Assembly (NCBI RefSeq): GCF_046506625.1
Contig: NZ_JBKFFP010000006.1
Location: forward strand, 186,001 to 250,000
Origin: Zhengella sedimenti
GTDB lineage: Bacteria > Pseudomonadota > Alphaproteobacteria > Rhizobiales > Rhizobiaceae
Length of the DNA: 64,000 nucleotides
Direction: 5' to 3'
Position 1 is the stretch's first letter, and every line of letters starts with the position of its first letter. This document shows positions 35,197 to 44,092 of the stretch, one piece after another. Both the position numbers and the translations under genes were made by a program. The notes under the pieces are model-generated. The model made no database searches. It was not told where the DNA came from and saw only the letters and a list, made by a program, of their open reading frames with translations.

Positions 35197-36582
35197 TCAC
35201 GCCGGTTTCTTCCGCAGGTCCTGCCCGGCGGCATCCAGGGCAAGGAGAATCCGGTCGATGGCCATGTCGATCGTCTCGCGGGTCCAGATGAGCGGCGGCG
35301 AAAGGATCATGGTATCGCCCACCGCGCGCATCATCATGCCGCTGGCAATGGCGTGGTCGCGCACGGCGACGCCCGCGGCGCCGCCACCGGGAAACCGCTC
35401 GCGGCTGTCCTTGTCCTTCACGATCTCGATGGCGGCCATCAGGCCGATGGAGCGTGTTTCGCCGACGATGCCGTGCGGCGCGACGCGTTCTGCCAACTGG
35501 CTGGCAAGATAGGGTCCGGTCTCTTCCCGCACGCGGTCGATCAGCCCTTCCCGCTCGATGATCTCCAGGTTTTTCAGCGCGACGGCGCAGGCGACGGGGT
35601 GTCCGGAATAGGTATAGCCGTGGAAGAACTCGCCACCCTTCTCCACCAGCGTCCGCGAGATCCGGTCCCCGACCAGCAATGCCGAGAGCGGCTGGTAACC
35701 CGATGTCAGCGCCTTGGCCGTGGTGATCGTGTCCGGTTCGAGACCGTAGGTCTGCGCGGCGAACCAGTTGCCGGTCCTTCCGTATCCGGTGATCACCTCG
35801 TCGAGCATCAGCAGGATGTCATGCTTGCGGCAGATCCGCTGGACTTCCGGCCAGTAACTGTCGGGCGCGATCTTCACCCCGCCCGCGCCCATGACCGGCT
35901 CGCCGATGAACGCGGCCACCTTGTCGGCACCATGTTCGAGAATGGCCTCCTCGACCGCGCGGGCCGCCCGCAGACCGAAATCATGGTCGCTTTCGCCCGG
36001 CTGCTTCAACTCGAACGCATAGGGGGGCATGACGTGGACGATACCCGGCACCGGCGCACCCAGTTGCGCATGCATGGCGCTCATGCCGCCCAGCGACGTA
36101 CCCGCCACGGTCGAACCGTGATAGGCGGTCTGGCGCGAAATGATGATCTGTTTCTCTGGCTTGCCTTCCAGCGCCCAGTAATGACGGACAAGACGCAACG
36201 CCGTGTCGTTGGATTCCGATCCGGACGATCCGTAGAAGACCTGGCCGACATTCGGCGGCGCGATCTCGGAAAGTTTCTGCGACAGAAGAACCGGCGTCGG
36301 CGTGGTGCAGCGGAAAAAGGAATTGTAGTAGGGCAGTTCCTTCATCTGCGCATAGGCAGCGTCGGCGAGTTCGTCCCGCCCGTAGCCGACATTGACGCAC
36401 CACAGCCCGGCCATGCCGTCGAGGATGGCGTTTCCCTCGCTGTCATGGATGAAGGCACCATCGGCACGCACGATCATGCGGCTTCCCGCCGTGCGCAGAT
36501 CCTTGTGGTCGGTGAACGGGTGGAGGTGATGCGCGGCATCGATGGCCTGCAGCTGCTGCAGAGAATAATTCTGATAGGTCAT
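35197..36582 (-). CDS. Class III aminotransferase (omega-amino acid / polyamine : pyruvate type)
   Basis: A 461-residue PLP enzyme. It contains YGSSGSESNDTALRL (cofactor phosphate binding, about residues 117-131), LMLDEVITGYGRTG (Asp binding the pyridine nitrogen) and the Schiff-base lysine in ITTAKALTSGYQP. N-terminal HPFTDHKDL and the length are typical of the SpuC/omega-amino acid:pyruvate group, which transaminate putrescine, beta-alanine or GABA with pyruvate. It could feed succinate semialdehyde to GabD at 10.3-11.8 kb, but the genes are not linked. The ATG at 36582 follows GGCAGGGGC. A 540-base non-coding region precedes it. Confidence 0.88.
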   Translation of the reverse strand: MTYQNYSLQQLQAIDAAHHLHPFTDHKDLRTAGSRMIVRADGAFIHDSEGNAILDGMAGLWCVNVGYGRDELADAAYAQMKELPYYNSFFRCTTPTPVLLSQKLSEIAPPNVGQVFYGSSGSESNDTALRLVRHYWALEGKPEKQIIISRQTAYHGSTVAGTSLGGMSAMHAQLGAPVPGIVHVMPPYAFELKQPGESDHDFGLRAARAVEEAILEHGADKVAAFIGEPVMGAGGVKIAPDSYWPEVQRICRKHDILLMLDEVITGYGRTGNWFAAQTYGLEPDTITTAKALTSGYQPLSALLVGDRISRTLVEKGGEFFHGYTYSGHPVACAVALKNLEIIEREGLIDRVREETGPYLASQLAERVAPHGIVGETRSIGLMAAIEIVKDKDSRERFPGGGAAGVAVRDHAIASGMMMRAVGDTMILSPPLIWTRETIDMAIDRILLALDAAGQDLRKKPA

Positions 36583-36803
36583 GGACTTGCCCCTGCCGAT
36601 TGAATCAGGCGGATAAGAAAATGAAGCGGTTTGTCAATCAGGGGGTCAGCGGCGGCGAATAGCCGATGCGCGCACAAAGGCGCAGCAGTTCGGCATGGAG
36701 TGTCCGTGGCGACGGGTTCGGCTTCATGATCCCATGATTGCGGAGCAACCCCACAATTGCAAACGGAAATCGAAGGAACCGGACGGGACAGCGATGAAGA
36801 AAT

Positions 36804-36839
36804 GGCCGGCGGATGAATTGCCCCACTCATCCGCCGGCC
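36804..36839 (-). terminator. 13-bp hairpin downstream of the SH3-protein gene
   Basis: GGCCGGCGGATGA pairs perfectly with TCATCCGCCGGCC across a 10-base loop. Read on the minus strand it is followed by ATTTCTTC, a weak T-rich tail, fitting termination of leftward transcription from the SH3-protein gene before the aminotransferase promoter. Confidence 0.5.
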
Positions 36840-37030
36840 GGCCCCCTCGGGCCCGCACACCCGATACACTTCCCGGCAGCTCATTCGCCGCATCAACAAC
36901 CAGTCCGCCCCCGGTCCTGATTGCCCGGCTGCCGGGCCGTCCTATGCGACAAAAATGACTGAGCAATCATTGTGCCAGATCGAAAACGCCGCATTCCCGG
37001 CATTCCCTGCGCGAAACAGGGCGTTCGATC

Positions 37031-37107
37031 TTTGCAAATCGCAAAACGCCGATGCATTTTGCAAAGCACTTGCGGACAAGCCTCGCGATTTCGCATTTTG
37101 CGAAATC
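37031..37107. repeat. Cluster of TTTGCAAA-like palindromic motifs
   Basis: TTTGCAAA (37031-37038), a GCAAAA/TTTTGC dyad (37041-37062), and GATTTCGCA-TTT-TGCGAAATC (37087-37107, a perfect 9-base-pair dyad) lie within 77 bases. GCATTTTGC followed by AA or GAA occurs twice, 39 bases apart. The last dyad may double as a terminator for the leftward gene ending at 37121. Repeated symmetrical sites suggest a regulator-binding array, unproven. Confidence 0.45.
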
Positions 37108-37120
37108 GGGCCCGATGGGC

Positions 37121-37918
37121 TCAGCCCTGCCGTATGAAGCTCTTGTAGACGAAACCCCGGCGCCCTTCGTGGCTGATCTCGCACCAGCCCTTGCAGCCAT
37201 GAATGGTCACGCGCGCCTTGGCCGGGATGACCTCGATAACCTTCGCGCCATTGCTCGGCCCGGCGCGCATGTTGACATGCTGACTGGCGTAACCCGTCTT
37301 TCCGGCTCGCGCCGGCGCTACGTCTTCCTGTGGAGTGGACTCCAACCGCCGCTCCACCGGCGCAATGGCCGAAGTCAGCGGATTGTCGCGGCTTGCCTCC
37401 GGAGCGCCTTCATTCTCGAGCAGCAGCCTCGCCAGCGCCTGCTTGCCTTTCGTCGCGGAAGAGCCGGCGTCTTGTGCCCATCGCGGGTCGTCGGCGGCAA
37501 GAGCGGAATAGTCGTCCTTCATGACCCTGCCGTCAGTCGCCACCTTGTATGTGCGAACCGGCGCCGGAGCCATCGCCTGGCTTTCCGCCTGGGCCATCGC
37601 CAGCGCCCCGGCAGCGGAAACACGCCCAGGCGTCAGACTGTTGGCGTGTGTCTCCCCGCCCGCCGTTTTGCCGGCCGCAGCACCGGCATCCGCAACCGGG
37701 GCCGGCATCGCCGCCTTGGCCGGTGACGCGGCCGTCACCACGGTGCCGCTGCCCTTCGGGCTGCCGCCGGCAACCACGGCAATGGCGCCGAAACCGGCCA
37801 GGACCGCCAGAACGGCGCCCGTCGCGACGAAACCGGCCAGACCGAATCCGGCTGTCTGCGACCGCTGCTCCTGCTCAAGACGTTGCTTCGCCCAGTTTCC
37901 GGCGAATTCGCTCATCAT
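37121..37918 (-). CDS. Membrane-anchored SH3-domain protein
   Basis: A 265-residue protein: a short basic cytoplasmic N-terminus, one membrane helix (about residues 23-50), a long Ala/Pro/Gly-rich low-complexity linker, and a C-terminal bacterial SH3 domain (about 207-265; VNMRAGPSNGAKVIEVIP, then GWCEISHEGRRGFVYKSFI). Such periplasmic SH3 domains usually bind peptidoglycan or protein ligands. Two adjacent ATGs (37918 and 37915) follow GGGAG; either may be used. It diverges from the TPR-protein gene. No enzymatic domain is seen. Confidence 0.78.
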   Translation of the reverse strand: MMSEFAGNWAKQRLEQEQRSQTAGFGLAGFVATGAVLAVLAGFGAIAVVAGGSPKGSGTVVTAASPAKAAMPAPVADAGAAAGKTAGGETHANSLTPGRVSAAGALAMAQAESQAMAPAPVRTYKVATDGRVMKDDYSALAADDPRWAQDAGSSATKGKQALARLLLENEGAPEASRDNPLTSAIAPVERRLESTPQEDVAPARAGKTGYASQHVNMRAGPSNGAKVIEVIPAKARVTIHGCKGWCEISHEGRRGFVYKSFIRQG

Positions 37919-38089
37919 GCTACTCCCTGCGCCCTTGGGGCGGCATGTCTGATTTTTCTTTTCATGCACCGTCCTTCGGGTCGCACAGGAATATGGCGGG
38001 ACCACGGAATGAATCGGGCAGTCACGGGGCAATCGGCCTTTACGCCCGCCGCGCCCTTTGCCATCGTCGCCGCGCGAAGGAGAAACGCC

Positions 38090-39442
38090 ATGCTCGATCC
38101 GCTTGGAAATCCGCTCAGCAACGCAAGCCCGGCGGCCCGTCAGGGCATCTGCGATTTCGTCGCCGGCTTCCTTGGCTATCACCCCAGGGCGGTGAACGTT
38201 CTGGCCGCCGCGGAAGCAGACCCCGAATGCCCGCTCGCCCAGACCTATGCCGGGATCTTGTGGATGTTCCTGGAAAGTCCGGAGGCACCGGCTCAGGCGC
38301 AGCGTTTCATCCATGCCGGCACGGCGTTGTCAGGCCGGGCCAATGAACGCGAACGCAGCCTGCACGCCATCCTCACCGACTGGGCCTCGGGCGACCAGTT
38401 GCGCGCCGAGGAAAGGATCGCCGCCCATCTAGACAGCTGGCCGAACGACCTCGCCGCCATGAAGCTCGGCCAGTATCTCGCCTTCAACCGGGGCGACGCC
38501 CCCGCCATGCTGCGCCTTGCCCGCGCGGTGGAAAGCCGCAATGCCGGCAATGCGCATTTCCACGCCATGGCGGCTTTCGCCTTCGAGCAATGCCATCTTC
38601 TCGACAAGGCGGAGGCGGCCGCGAACAGGGCGCTGGAAATCGATGAAACGGAGCCATGGGCACACCACGCGCTCGCCCATGTCATGCTTACCCAGGGCCG
38701 TGTGCCGGAAGGCGCCCGCTTCCTGGACCGTGCCGCGCCACACTGGAACGGGCTGAACTCCTTCATGTATACGCACAACTGGTGGCACCGCGCCCTGTTC
38801 GCCCTTTCCATGGGCGACGAGGACGCCGTTCTCTCCATGTATGACGCGCATTGCTGGTCCATGGAGAAGGCATACAGCCAGGACCAGATCGGCGCGGTCT
38901 CGCTGCTGGCACGCATGGAGATGGCGGGCATGGATGTCGGCGGGCGCTGGTCCGAACTCGCCGGCTGGCTCAGGGTCCGCCATGGCGATACGGTCAACGC
39001 CTTCCTGACCCTGCAATACCTTTACGGTCTCAAGCGCGCAGGCCTCGGGGAAGCTGCCCATCTGATGCAGGCCATCGAGGACCGTGCCGCCGGCGCGAAC
39101 GGTTTCGACGCGGCCGTGTGGCGTGACGTGGCCCTTCCCGCCGCACGCGCCATCATGGCGCATCTCGAAGGGCGCCACGCAGAAGCGGCACGCCTGATGA
39201 GCCTTGCCCTGCCCCGCATGGCCGAGGCCGGTGGCAGCCACGCCCAGCGCGACCTCTTCGAACAGATCCTGCTCGATGCCCACCGCAAGGCCGGTAACCT
39301 GGTCCAGGCACAGCAGATGATGGAAATGCGCCGCATCTACGATCCCTGCGGCATACCGCTCAACCGGATGCTGGCCGCCACCTATCGCCGTCTCGGCCTC
39401 CAAGAGGAAGCCTGCGAGGCGGAAGCGCGACGCTATGCCTGA
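38090..39442 (+). CDS. TPR-repeat protein (TTC38-like)
   Basis: A 450-residue soluble protein built of helical hairpins of the tetratricopeptide type, for example LAAMKLGQYLAFNRGD, HAMAAFAFEQCHLLDKAEAAANRALEI and HHALAHVMLTQGRVPEGARFL between about residues 120 and 230. The whole-length pattern, including the YTHNWWHRALFALSMGD block, resembles the TTC38-like bacterial family of unknown function. GAAGGAG lies 7 bases before the ATG at 38090. It is followed after about 80 bases by bmt, with a regulatory palindrome between, so the two are probably separate transcripts. Confidence 0.8.
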   Translation: MLDPLGNPLSNASPAARQGICDFVAGFLGYHPRAVNVLAAAEADPECPLAQTYAGILWMFLESPEAPAQAQRFIHAGTALSGRANERERSLHAILTDWASGDQLRAEERIAAHLDSWPNDLAAMKLGQYLAFNRGDAPAMLRLARAVESRNAGNAHFHAMAAFAFEQCHLLDKAEAAANRALEIDETEPWAHHALAHVMLTQGRVPEGARFLDRAAPHWNGLNSFMYTHNWWHRALFALSMGDEDAVLSMYDAHCWSMEKAYSQDQIGAVSLLARMEMAGMDVGGRWSELAGWLRVRHGDTVNAFLTLQYLYGLKRAGLGEAAHLMQAIEDRAAGANGFDAAVWRDVALPAARAIMAHLEGRHAEAARLMSLALPRMAEAGGSHAQRDLFEQILLDAHRKAGNLVQAQQMMEMRRIYDPCGIPLNRMLAATYRRLGLQEEACEAEARRYA

Positions 39443-39469
39443 CATGGACGCCCGGCGGCGCTTGCAATG

Positions 39470-39489
39470 ACATAAAGACTTCTTTATGT
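39470..39489. promoter_or_regulatory. Operator-like palindrome upstream of bmt
   Basis: ACATAAAGACTTCTTTATGT is a perfect 20-base dyad (ACATAAAGA / TCTTTATGT with a CT spacer), 35 bases before the bmt start. A nearly identical dyad stands before the methyltetrahydrofolate methyltransferase gene at 55153-55174. The size and AT-rich symmetry suit an ArsR-type repressor. The S-adenosylhomocysteine regulator SahR, known to control methionine-cycle genes in Proteobacteria, is a candidate, though no such gene is in this window. Confidence 0.7.
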
Positions 39490-39524
39490 GGTTATGACCT
39501 TTTCCCCTATTCAGGATCCCTGCC

Positions 39525-40547
39525 ATGTCCGATGCGCTTTCCCAACTGCTGGCCGAAAAGGGTGTCCTGCTCGCCGATGGCGCCACGGGCACCAACCTCT
39601 TCGCCATGGGTCTGGAATCCGGCGATGCGCCGGAATTCTGGAATGCCGACCATCCCGACCGGATCACGAAGCTGCACCAGGATTTCGTGGATGCCGGTTC
39701 CGACATCATCCTGACCAACTCCTTTGGCGGCACCCGCCAGCGCCTCAAGCTGCACAACGGCCAGGACCGCGTTCACGAGCTCAACATGAAAGCCGCGCAG
39801 CTTGCCCGCGCCGTGGCCGACAAGGCCCCGCGCAAGGTCGTCGTCGCCGGGTCCGTCGGACCAACGGGCGAGTTGCTGCAGCCGTTGGGTGCGCTCACCC
39901 ATGACGATGCCGTGGACGCCTTTGCCGAGCAGATGCAGGGCCTCAAGGATGGCGGCGCCGATGTTGCATGGATCGAGACCATGAGCGCGCCGGAGGAAAT
40001 CCGCGCCGCCGTCGAAGCCGCCAACCGGGTCGGCCTGCCCTATGTCTATACCGGTTCCTTCGACACCGCCGGGCGCACCATGATGGGTCTGCATCCAAAG
40101 GACATTCACCATGTCGCCGATGGCCTCGGCAATGCACCGGTCGCGGTGGGCGCCAATTGCGGCGTCGGCGCCTCGGACATGCTGTCCACCCTGCTCGACA
40201 TGTCGGGCGCCGAACCCGGCGCCGCCATTGTCGTCAAGGCCAATTGCGGCATTCCCGAATTCAAGGGCACGGAAATCGTCTATTCCGGCACGCCGGAGCT
40301 GATGGCCGAATATGCCCGCCTCGCCATGGATGCCGGCGCACGGATCATCGGCGGCTGTTGCGGCACGCGTTGCGAACACCTTGCCGCGATGCGTCATGCC
40401 ATCGACACCCACGCCCCGGCGACACGCCCGACCATCGAAGAGATCGTCGAGAAGGTCGGCCCGATGCGCAACAAGCAGGCTGACGCCAGCGGCGCGGGAA
40501 CGGGCGGCGACGGCGGCCGCGAACGGCGCGGCCGGCGGCGCGGCTGA
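39525..40547 (+). CDS. bmt: Betaine-homocysteine S-methyltransferase
   Basis: A 340-residue zinc-dependent homocysteine methyltransferase. N-terminal LLADGATGTNL (residues 15-25) and the zinc cysteines Cys212 (GANCGVG) and Cys278-Cys279 (GGCCGTRC) define the family. Bacterial Bmt transfers a methyl group from glycine betaine or related donors to homocysteine, giving methionine. The last 20 or so residues are a Gly/Arg-rich tail (GGDGGRERRGRRRG) outside the catalytic domain; similar tails occur in three corrinoid-cluster proteins 8-18 kb away. An inverted repeat precedes it. A 5-methyl-THF or S-methylmethionine donor cannot be excluded. Confidence 0.88.
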   Translation: MSDALSQLLAEKGVLLADGATGTNLFAMGLESGDAPEFWNADHPDRITKLHQDFVDAGSDIILTNSFGGTRQRLKLHNGQDRVHELNMKAAQLARAVADKAPRKVVVAGSVGPTGELLQPLGALTHDDAVDAFAEQMQGLKDGGADVAWIETMSAPEEIRAAVEAANRVGLPYVYTGSFDTAGRTMMGLHPKDIHHVADGLGNAPVAVGANCGVGASDMLSTLLDMSGAEPGAAIVVKANCGIPEFKGTEIVYSGTPELMAEYARLAMDAGARIIGGCCGTRCEHLAAMRHAIDTHAPATRPTIEEIVEKVGPMRNKQADASGAGTGGDGGRERRGRRRG

Positions 40548-40707
40548 GCTATTCCCGGCCGCGGACCCGTTCCTCGCCAGCCGTTTTCGCAGGCGGAATT
40601 CCCGTCCGCAAATTGTTCACAGGCATAACGAAGTGTCTGGACAGGCCCGCTTGAATGGCTAACCTCCCCCCGAAAGCCGCAATAAGGCGGCGATGGGAGG
40701 TTTGATC

Positions 40708-41640
40708 ATGAAACTCGCGAAATCATTGCTCGGGCTCTTGGCGGCGGCGGCGCTGGCGACATCCCCCGCCCTCGCCGAGGACCGCATCTCGATCGGCACC
40801 GGCGGAACCGGCGGACTGTTCTATGTCATCGGCGCGGGTATGGCTGAAATCATCAACAAGCACATGGACGGCGCCACGGCCCGCGCGGAAGTGACCGGCG
40901 CCTCCGTGGAAAACATCCGCCGCGTGGCCGCAGACCAGCTCACCTTCGGCTTCTCCTCCGCGTCCACGCTCTATGAAGCCACAAAGGGCAAAGGCCCGTT
41001 TGCCGACGGTGCGCTGCCGATGGCCGCGATGGCCTACCTCTATCCGGCCGTCATGCAGATCGCGACGATCGAAGGCACCGGCATCCGGACGCTCGACGAC
41101 CTGGCCGGCAAGCGCATCAGCCTTGGTCCGCCCGGATCGAACTCCGCAGTCCTGTGCATGCGCATCCTGCAGGAAAAGGGCGTCTTCGATCAGGGCAACG
41201 CCCAGTTCCTTTCCTACACCGAAAGCACCAAGGCGCTGGTCGACGGCAATGTCGATGCCGCCTGCGTGCTGGCAGGCGCACCGGTCGCAGCCCTGATCGA
41301 CCTCGATGCCAAGGCCGACATGGTCATGATCCCCGTCGATGACGCCACGATGACGGCGCTGGTGGAGAAATATCCCTTCTACCAGCGCTTCGAGATCAAG
41401 GCCGGCACCTATTCCGACCAGAAGGAGCCTGTTGCCGTCGTCAACGACCCGGCGACCCTCTTCGCCAAGGCAAGCGCGGATACCGGACTGATCGAACGCA
41501 TCACGGCGACGATCTTCACCAATCTCGAGGAACTGCACGCCGTCCACCCGGCCGCAAGACGCATCCTGCGGGAAACGGCAACCAATGTGCCCGTGGACCT
41601 GCATGCCGGAGCCAAGGCCTGGTATGATGCCAATCCCTGA
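40708..41640 (+). CDS. TAXI-family TRAP transporter solute-binding protein
   Basis: A 310-residue periplasmic protein with a signal peptide (about residues 1-23, ending SPALAED). IGTGGTGGLFYVIGAGMAEIINKH directly follows; this IGTGG-x(4)-Y pattern defines TAXI solute receptors. These receptors deliver glutamate-like or other organic acids to a fused TRAP permease, encoded 12 bases downstream. GGAGG lies 8 bases before the ATG at 40708. The substrate is not predictable. Confidence 0.92.
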   Translation: MKLAKSLLGLLAAAALATSPALAEDRISIGTGGTGGLFYVIGAGMAEIINKHMDGATARAEVTGASVENIRRVAADQLTFGFSSASTLYEATKGKGPFADGALPMAAMAYLYPAVMQIATIEGTGIRTLDDLAGKRISLGPPGSNSAVLCMRILQEKGVFDQGNAQFLSYTESTKALVDGNVDAACVLAGAPVAALIDLDAKADMVMIPVDDATMTALVEKYPFYQRFEIKAGTYSDQKEPVAVVNDPATLFAKASADTGLIERITATIFTNLEELHAVHPAARRILRETATNVPVDLHAGAKAWYDANP

Positions 41641-41652
41641 CCGGGCGGGACC

Positions 41653-43596
41653 ATGTTGAAGCAATGGATCGGGCGGATCGCGCTGGATGGCGCGGTCCGC
41701 GAAAACCGGGCGGAGACGGCTGCCGTCTCCGCCCTTTTTGTCATCCTCGCCGTGGCCATCACGGCGCTGGTGATCTACGGTGCCTATTTCGGACTGATCA
41801 CGGCGCTCATCCTGCGATCCGTCTTCTTCTCGCTGGCCGCCTCGGCCGGGCTGGTCTGGTGCGCACTGAGAATCCGGTTCCTTCCCGTTGCAATCGGGCT
41901 CTATGTCCTTGCCGTCCTGGTCCTCGTCCCGGGCTATCATCTTCAGCAGTCCTATTTCGACATCATCATGCGCGGCGCCATGGCGACGCCCCCCGATCTC
42001 TGGCTGTTCGTCATCCTCATGGCCGCGATCCTCATCCTCACGCGCCTGACGCTGGGATGGGCGCTCGTCCTGCTCGTTCTGGCAGCCCTGGCCTATGCAT
42101 GGTTCGGCGATCTCATTCCCGGCAAGTACGGACATGGCGGCTACGACCTGCGCCGCCTGACCTCCACGCTGATGCTCTCCACCGAGGGCATCTACGGCCT
42201 GCCCATGGGCGTGGCGGTTGAGTACATCTTCCTGTTTGCCCTGTTCGGCGGCGTGCTGATGCGCATCGGCGCCGGCGAGGTCTTTGTCGACATCGCACGC
42301 GGCCTGACCGGGCGCGTCCAGGGCGGGCCCGGCCTGTCGGCGGCCCTTTCGAGTGCCCTGCTCGGCACGATCAACGGCTCGGCCGTCGCCAATGTGGTCA
42401 CCACCGGCACATTCACCATTCCCTTGATGAAGAAGGCCGGCTACACGCCGCGCCTGGCCGGTGCCATCGAGGCCGCCGCTTCGTCGGCCGGCCAGATCCT
42501 GCCCCCGGTGATGGGCGCTGCCGCCTTCCTGATGGCCGAGATCCTCGGCGTGCCCTACGGCCAGATCGCGCTGGCCGCGCTCGTGCCCGGCCTGCTCTAC
42601 GTGCTCGCCCTGATGATCGCTGTGCGCCTGGAAGCCGGCCGCCTGAACCTGCAGCGCGATCCGGGCGCCGGTCTGGCATTGCTCATCGCCACGCTCAAGA
42701 CACGCGGCTATCTGCTGGCGCCGCTGGTGGGTCTCATCGCCCTGCTTGTCGCGGGCTACACCCCCACGCGCGCCGCCGTCATCTGCATCGTCATCGCGCT
42801 GGCGCTGTCGCCGTGGAAGAAGGAAACGCGCGTCGGCCTCACCGATCTCCTGCTCATCTGCCGCGACACGCTTGTTGCGACCGTGCCGATCATCGTCGCG
42901 GTCGCCGCGGCCGGTGTGATCATCGGCGTGCTCAACCTCACCGGACTGGCGCTCATGATGTCCGGCATGATCCTGGAAGCCGGCGAAGGCTCCATCTGGA
43001 TGATCCTCGTGCTGACGGCGCTGGCATCCTTCGTGCTCGGCATGGGTCTGCCGACATCGGCCGCCTACCTGCTTCTGGCGGTTCTCGTCGCCCCTGCGCT
43101 GACGCGCCTCGGCGTCGAACCGATCGTCGGCCACATGTTCATCTTCTACTACGGCCTTGTTTCGGCCATCACGCCGCCGGTCGCGCTCGCCGCCTATGCG
43201 GCGGCCTCCATATCGGGCGCCGGGGCCAACGAGACGGCTGTGGAATCCATTCGTCTGGGCTTCGTGAAGCTGCTGGCGCCCTTCCTCTTCGTCACCATGC
43301 CGGGCCTGCTCATGATCGGCGGTCCCGGCGAAATCGCCGCATCGGTCGTCCTGGCCGCCGCCGGCCTGTCGGCCCTGACGGTCGCCTTTGCCGGATGGCT
43401 CGGGCGACCGATGACCGGATGGGAACGCATCGTCCTTGCGGCTGGCGGGCTTGCCATGCTGTGGCCTGCCCCGGTTGCAGACCTTGGCGCGCCTGTCCTT
43501 GCCACCCGTTTCGCCGGTGTGGTGCTGGCGGCCTGGATCGTGGCGCGCTGCGCCCGGTCCGCGGCCGAGACTAGCGCAGGACCGGGACGTCGGTGA
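41653..43596 (+). CDS. TRAP transporter fused permease (DctQM)
   Basis: A 647-residue membrane protein that merges the small four-helix DctQ-like subunit (about residues 25-150) with the 12-helix DctM-like subunit (about 180-620), the form normally found with TAXI receptors. Family landmarks are GTINGSAVANVVTTGTFTIPLMKKAGY near residue 240 and GMGLPTSAAYLLLAVL near residue 460. Its last 26 bases overlap the end of the gene on the opposite strand. With the upstream receptor gene it forms a sodium-driven uptake operon. Confidence 0.93.
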   Translation: MLKQWIGRIALDGAVRENRAETAAVSALFVILAVAITALVIYGAYFGLITALILRSVFFSLAASAGLVWCALRIRFLPVAIGLYVLAVLVLVPGYHLQQSYFDIIMRGAMATPPDLWLFVILMAAILILTRLTLGWALVLLVLAALAYAWFGDLIPGKYGHGGYDLRRLTSTLMLSTEGIYGLPMGVAVEYIFLFALFGGVLMRIGAGEVFVDIARGLTGRVQGGPGLSAALSSALLGTINGSAVANVVTTGTFTIPLMKKAGYTPRLAGAIEAAASSAGQILPPVMGAAAFLMAEILGVPYGQIALAALVPGLLYVLALMIAVRLEAGRLNLQRDPGAGLALLIATLKTRGYLLAPLVGLIALLVAGYTPTRAAVICIVIALALSPWKKETRVGLTDLLLICRDTLVATVPIIVAVAAAGVIIGVLNLTGLALMMSGMILEAGEGSIWMILVLTALASFVLGMGLPTSAAYLLLAVLVAPALTRLGVEPIVGHMFIFYYGLVSAITPPVALAAYAAASISGAGANETAVESIRLGFVKLLAPFLFVTMPGLLMIGGPGEIAASVVLAAAGLSALTVAFAGWLGRPMTGWERIVLAAGGLAMLWPAPVADLGAPVLATRFAGVVLAAWIVARCARSAAETSAGPGRR

Positions 43597-44008
43597 ATTC
43601 GTGCAGCAATTCCTTGCCGCAGACCACGCGGACCGCCTTGTAGGCATCCTGGCCCGGCAGGATCACGCTGACGCGCGCGTTGGTGATCACCTGCGCCGCG
43701 ATGTCGTTGATTGGCGGCCTGGCCTCCAGCACCACCATCTGTGTTGGCGGAAAGGACCGCGTCAATGGCCCCTCACGCAGGCTCAGCGCGTAACCGGGTG
43801 TGGGCATCGAAACGCTTCCGCGCACATGCAGCATCAGCCTGCCGCCAGAATACGGCGTGCGCGAGAGCCAGGCCTCCCAGTCCTGCGAGGAGACAACGGG
43901 ACAGAGATCGTCCTGGGCCATGGCGTCCGTCACGCCGGTCGCGGCAAGCAGGCCGCCGGCCAGTCCTGCGGCAAGGATGGAACGCCTGTTGATTGCGCTT
44001 CGGTTCAT
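43571..44008 (-). CDS. Exported protein of unknown function (possible Tat substrate)
   Basis: A 145-residue protein with an N-terminal twin-arginine-like signal (NRRSILAAGLAGG, hydrophobic to about residue 28, cleavage near AMAQ). The mature part of about 115 residues contains four cysteines at most and a mixed beta pattern (RLMLHVRGSVSMP, MVVLEARPP, ARVSVILPG). No family was recognised. The ATG at 44008 fits the signal peptide. It converges with and overlaps the TRAP permease gene by 26 bases, and lies 84 bases downstream of the VWA gene on the same strand. Confidence 0.65.
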   Translation of the reverse strand: MNRSAINRRSILAAGLAGGLLAATGVTDAMAQDDLCPVVSSQDWEAWLSRTPYSGGRLMLHVRGSVSMPTPGYALSLREGPLTRSFPPTQMVVLEARPPINDIAAQVITNARVSVILPGQDAYKAVRVVCGKELLHEFTDVPVLR

Positions 44009-44092
44009 GATCCTTCTTCCTTCTCGGTCAAATCCGGTTGTTGCGGATAGAGCCGGACCCGGCGCGCCAACTGCCGGCCGGGTCCGCTCGTT

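Larger units (their letters stand above)
36583..37120. other. 538-base non-coding region rich in inverted repeats
   Basis: No credible gene is present: short frames exist but none has a ribosome binding site plus a recognisable domain. The region contains a 13-base-pair hairpin (36804-36839) and a second dyad, CCCGGCAGC (36872-36880) with GCTGCCGGG (36928-36936). A cluster of TTTGCAAA-like motifs lies towards its right end. It must hold the promoter of the aminotransferase gene and the end of the SH3-protein transcript. Confidence 0.6.

Noticed and set aside
37087..37107. CRISPR-like or mobile-element repeat
   Set aside because: The repeats are short, unequal and unspaced, with no spacers, cas genes, transposase or flanking duplications.
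36955..37137. Small + strand gene of 60 codons in the large spacer
   Set aside because: It consists of translated TTTGCAAA-type repeats, has no ribosome binding site and no family resemblance.
40723..43647. A 974-codon open frame on the minus strand
   Set aside because: It is antisense to the TAXI-TRAP genes, strongly Gly/Asp/Gln/His biased, without any motif or ribosome binding site.
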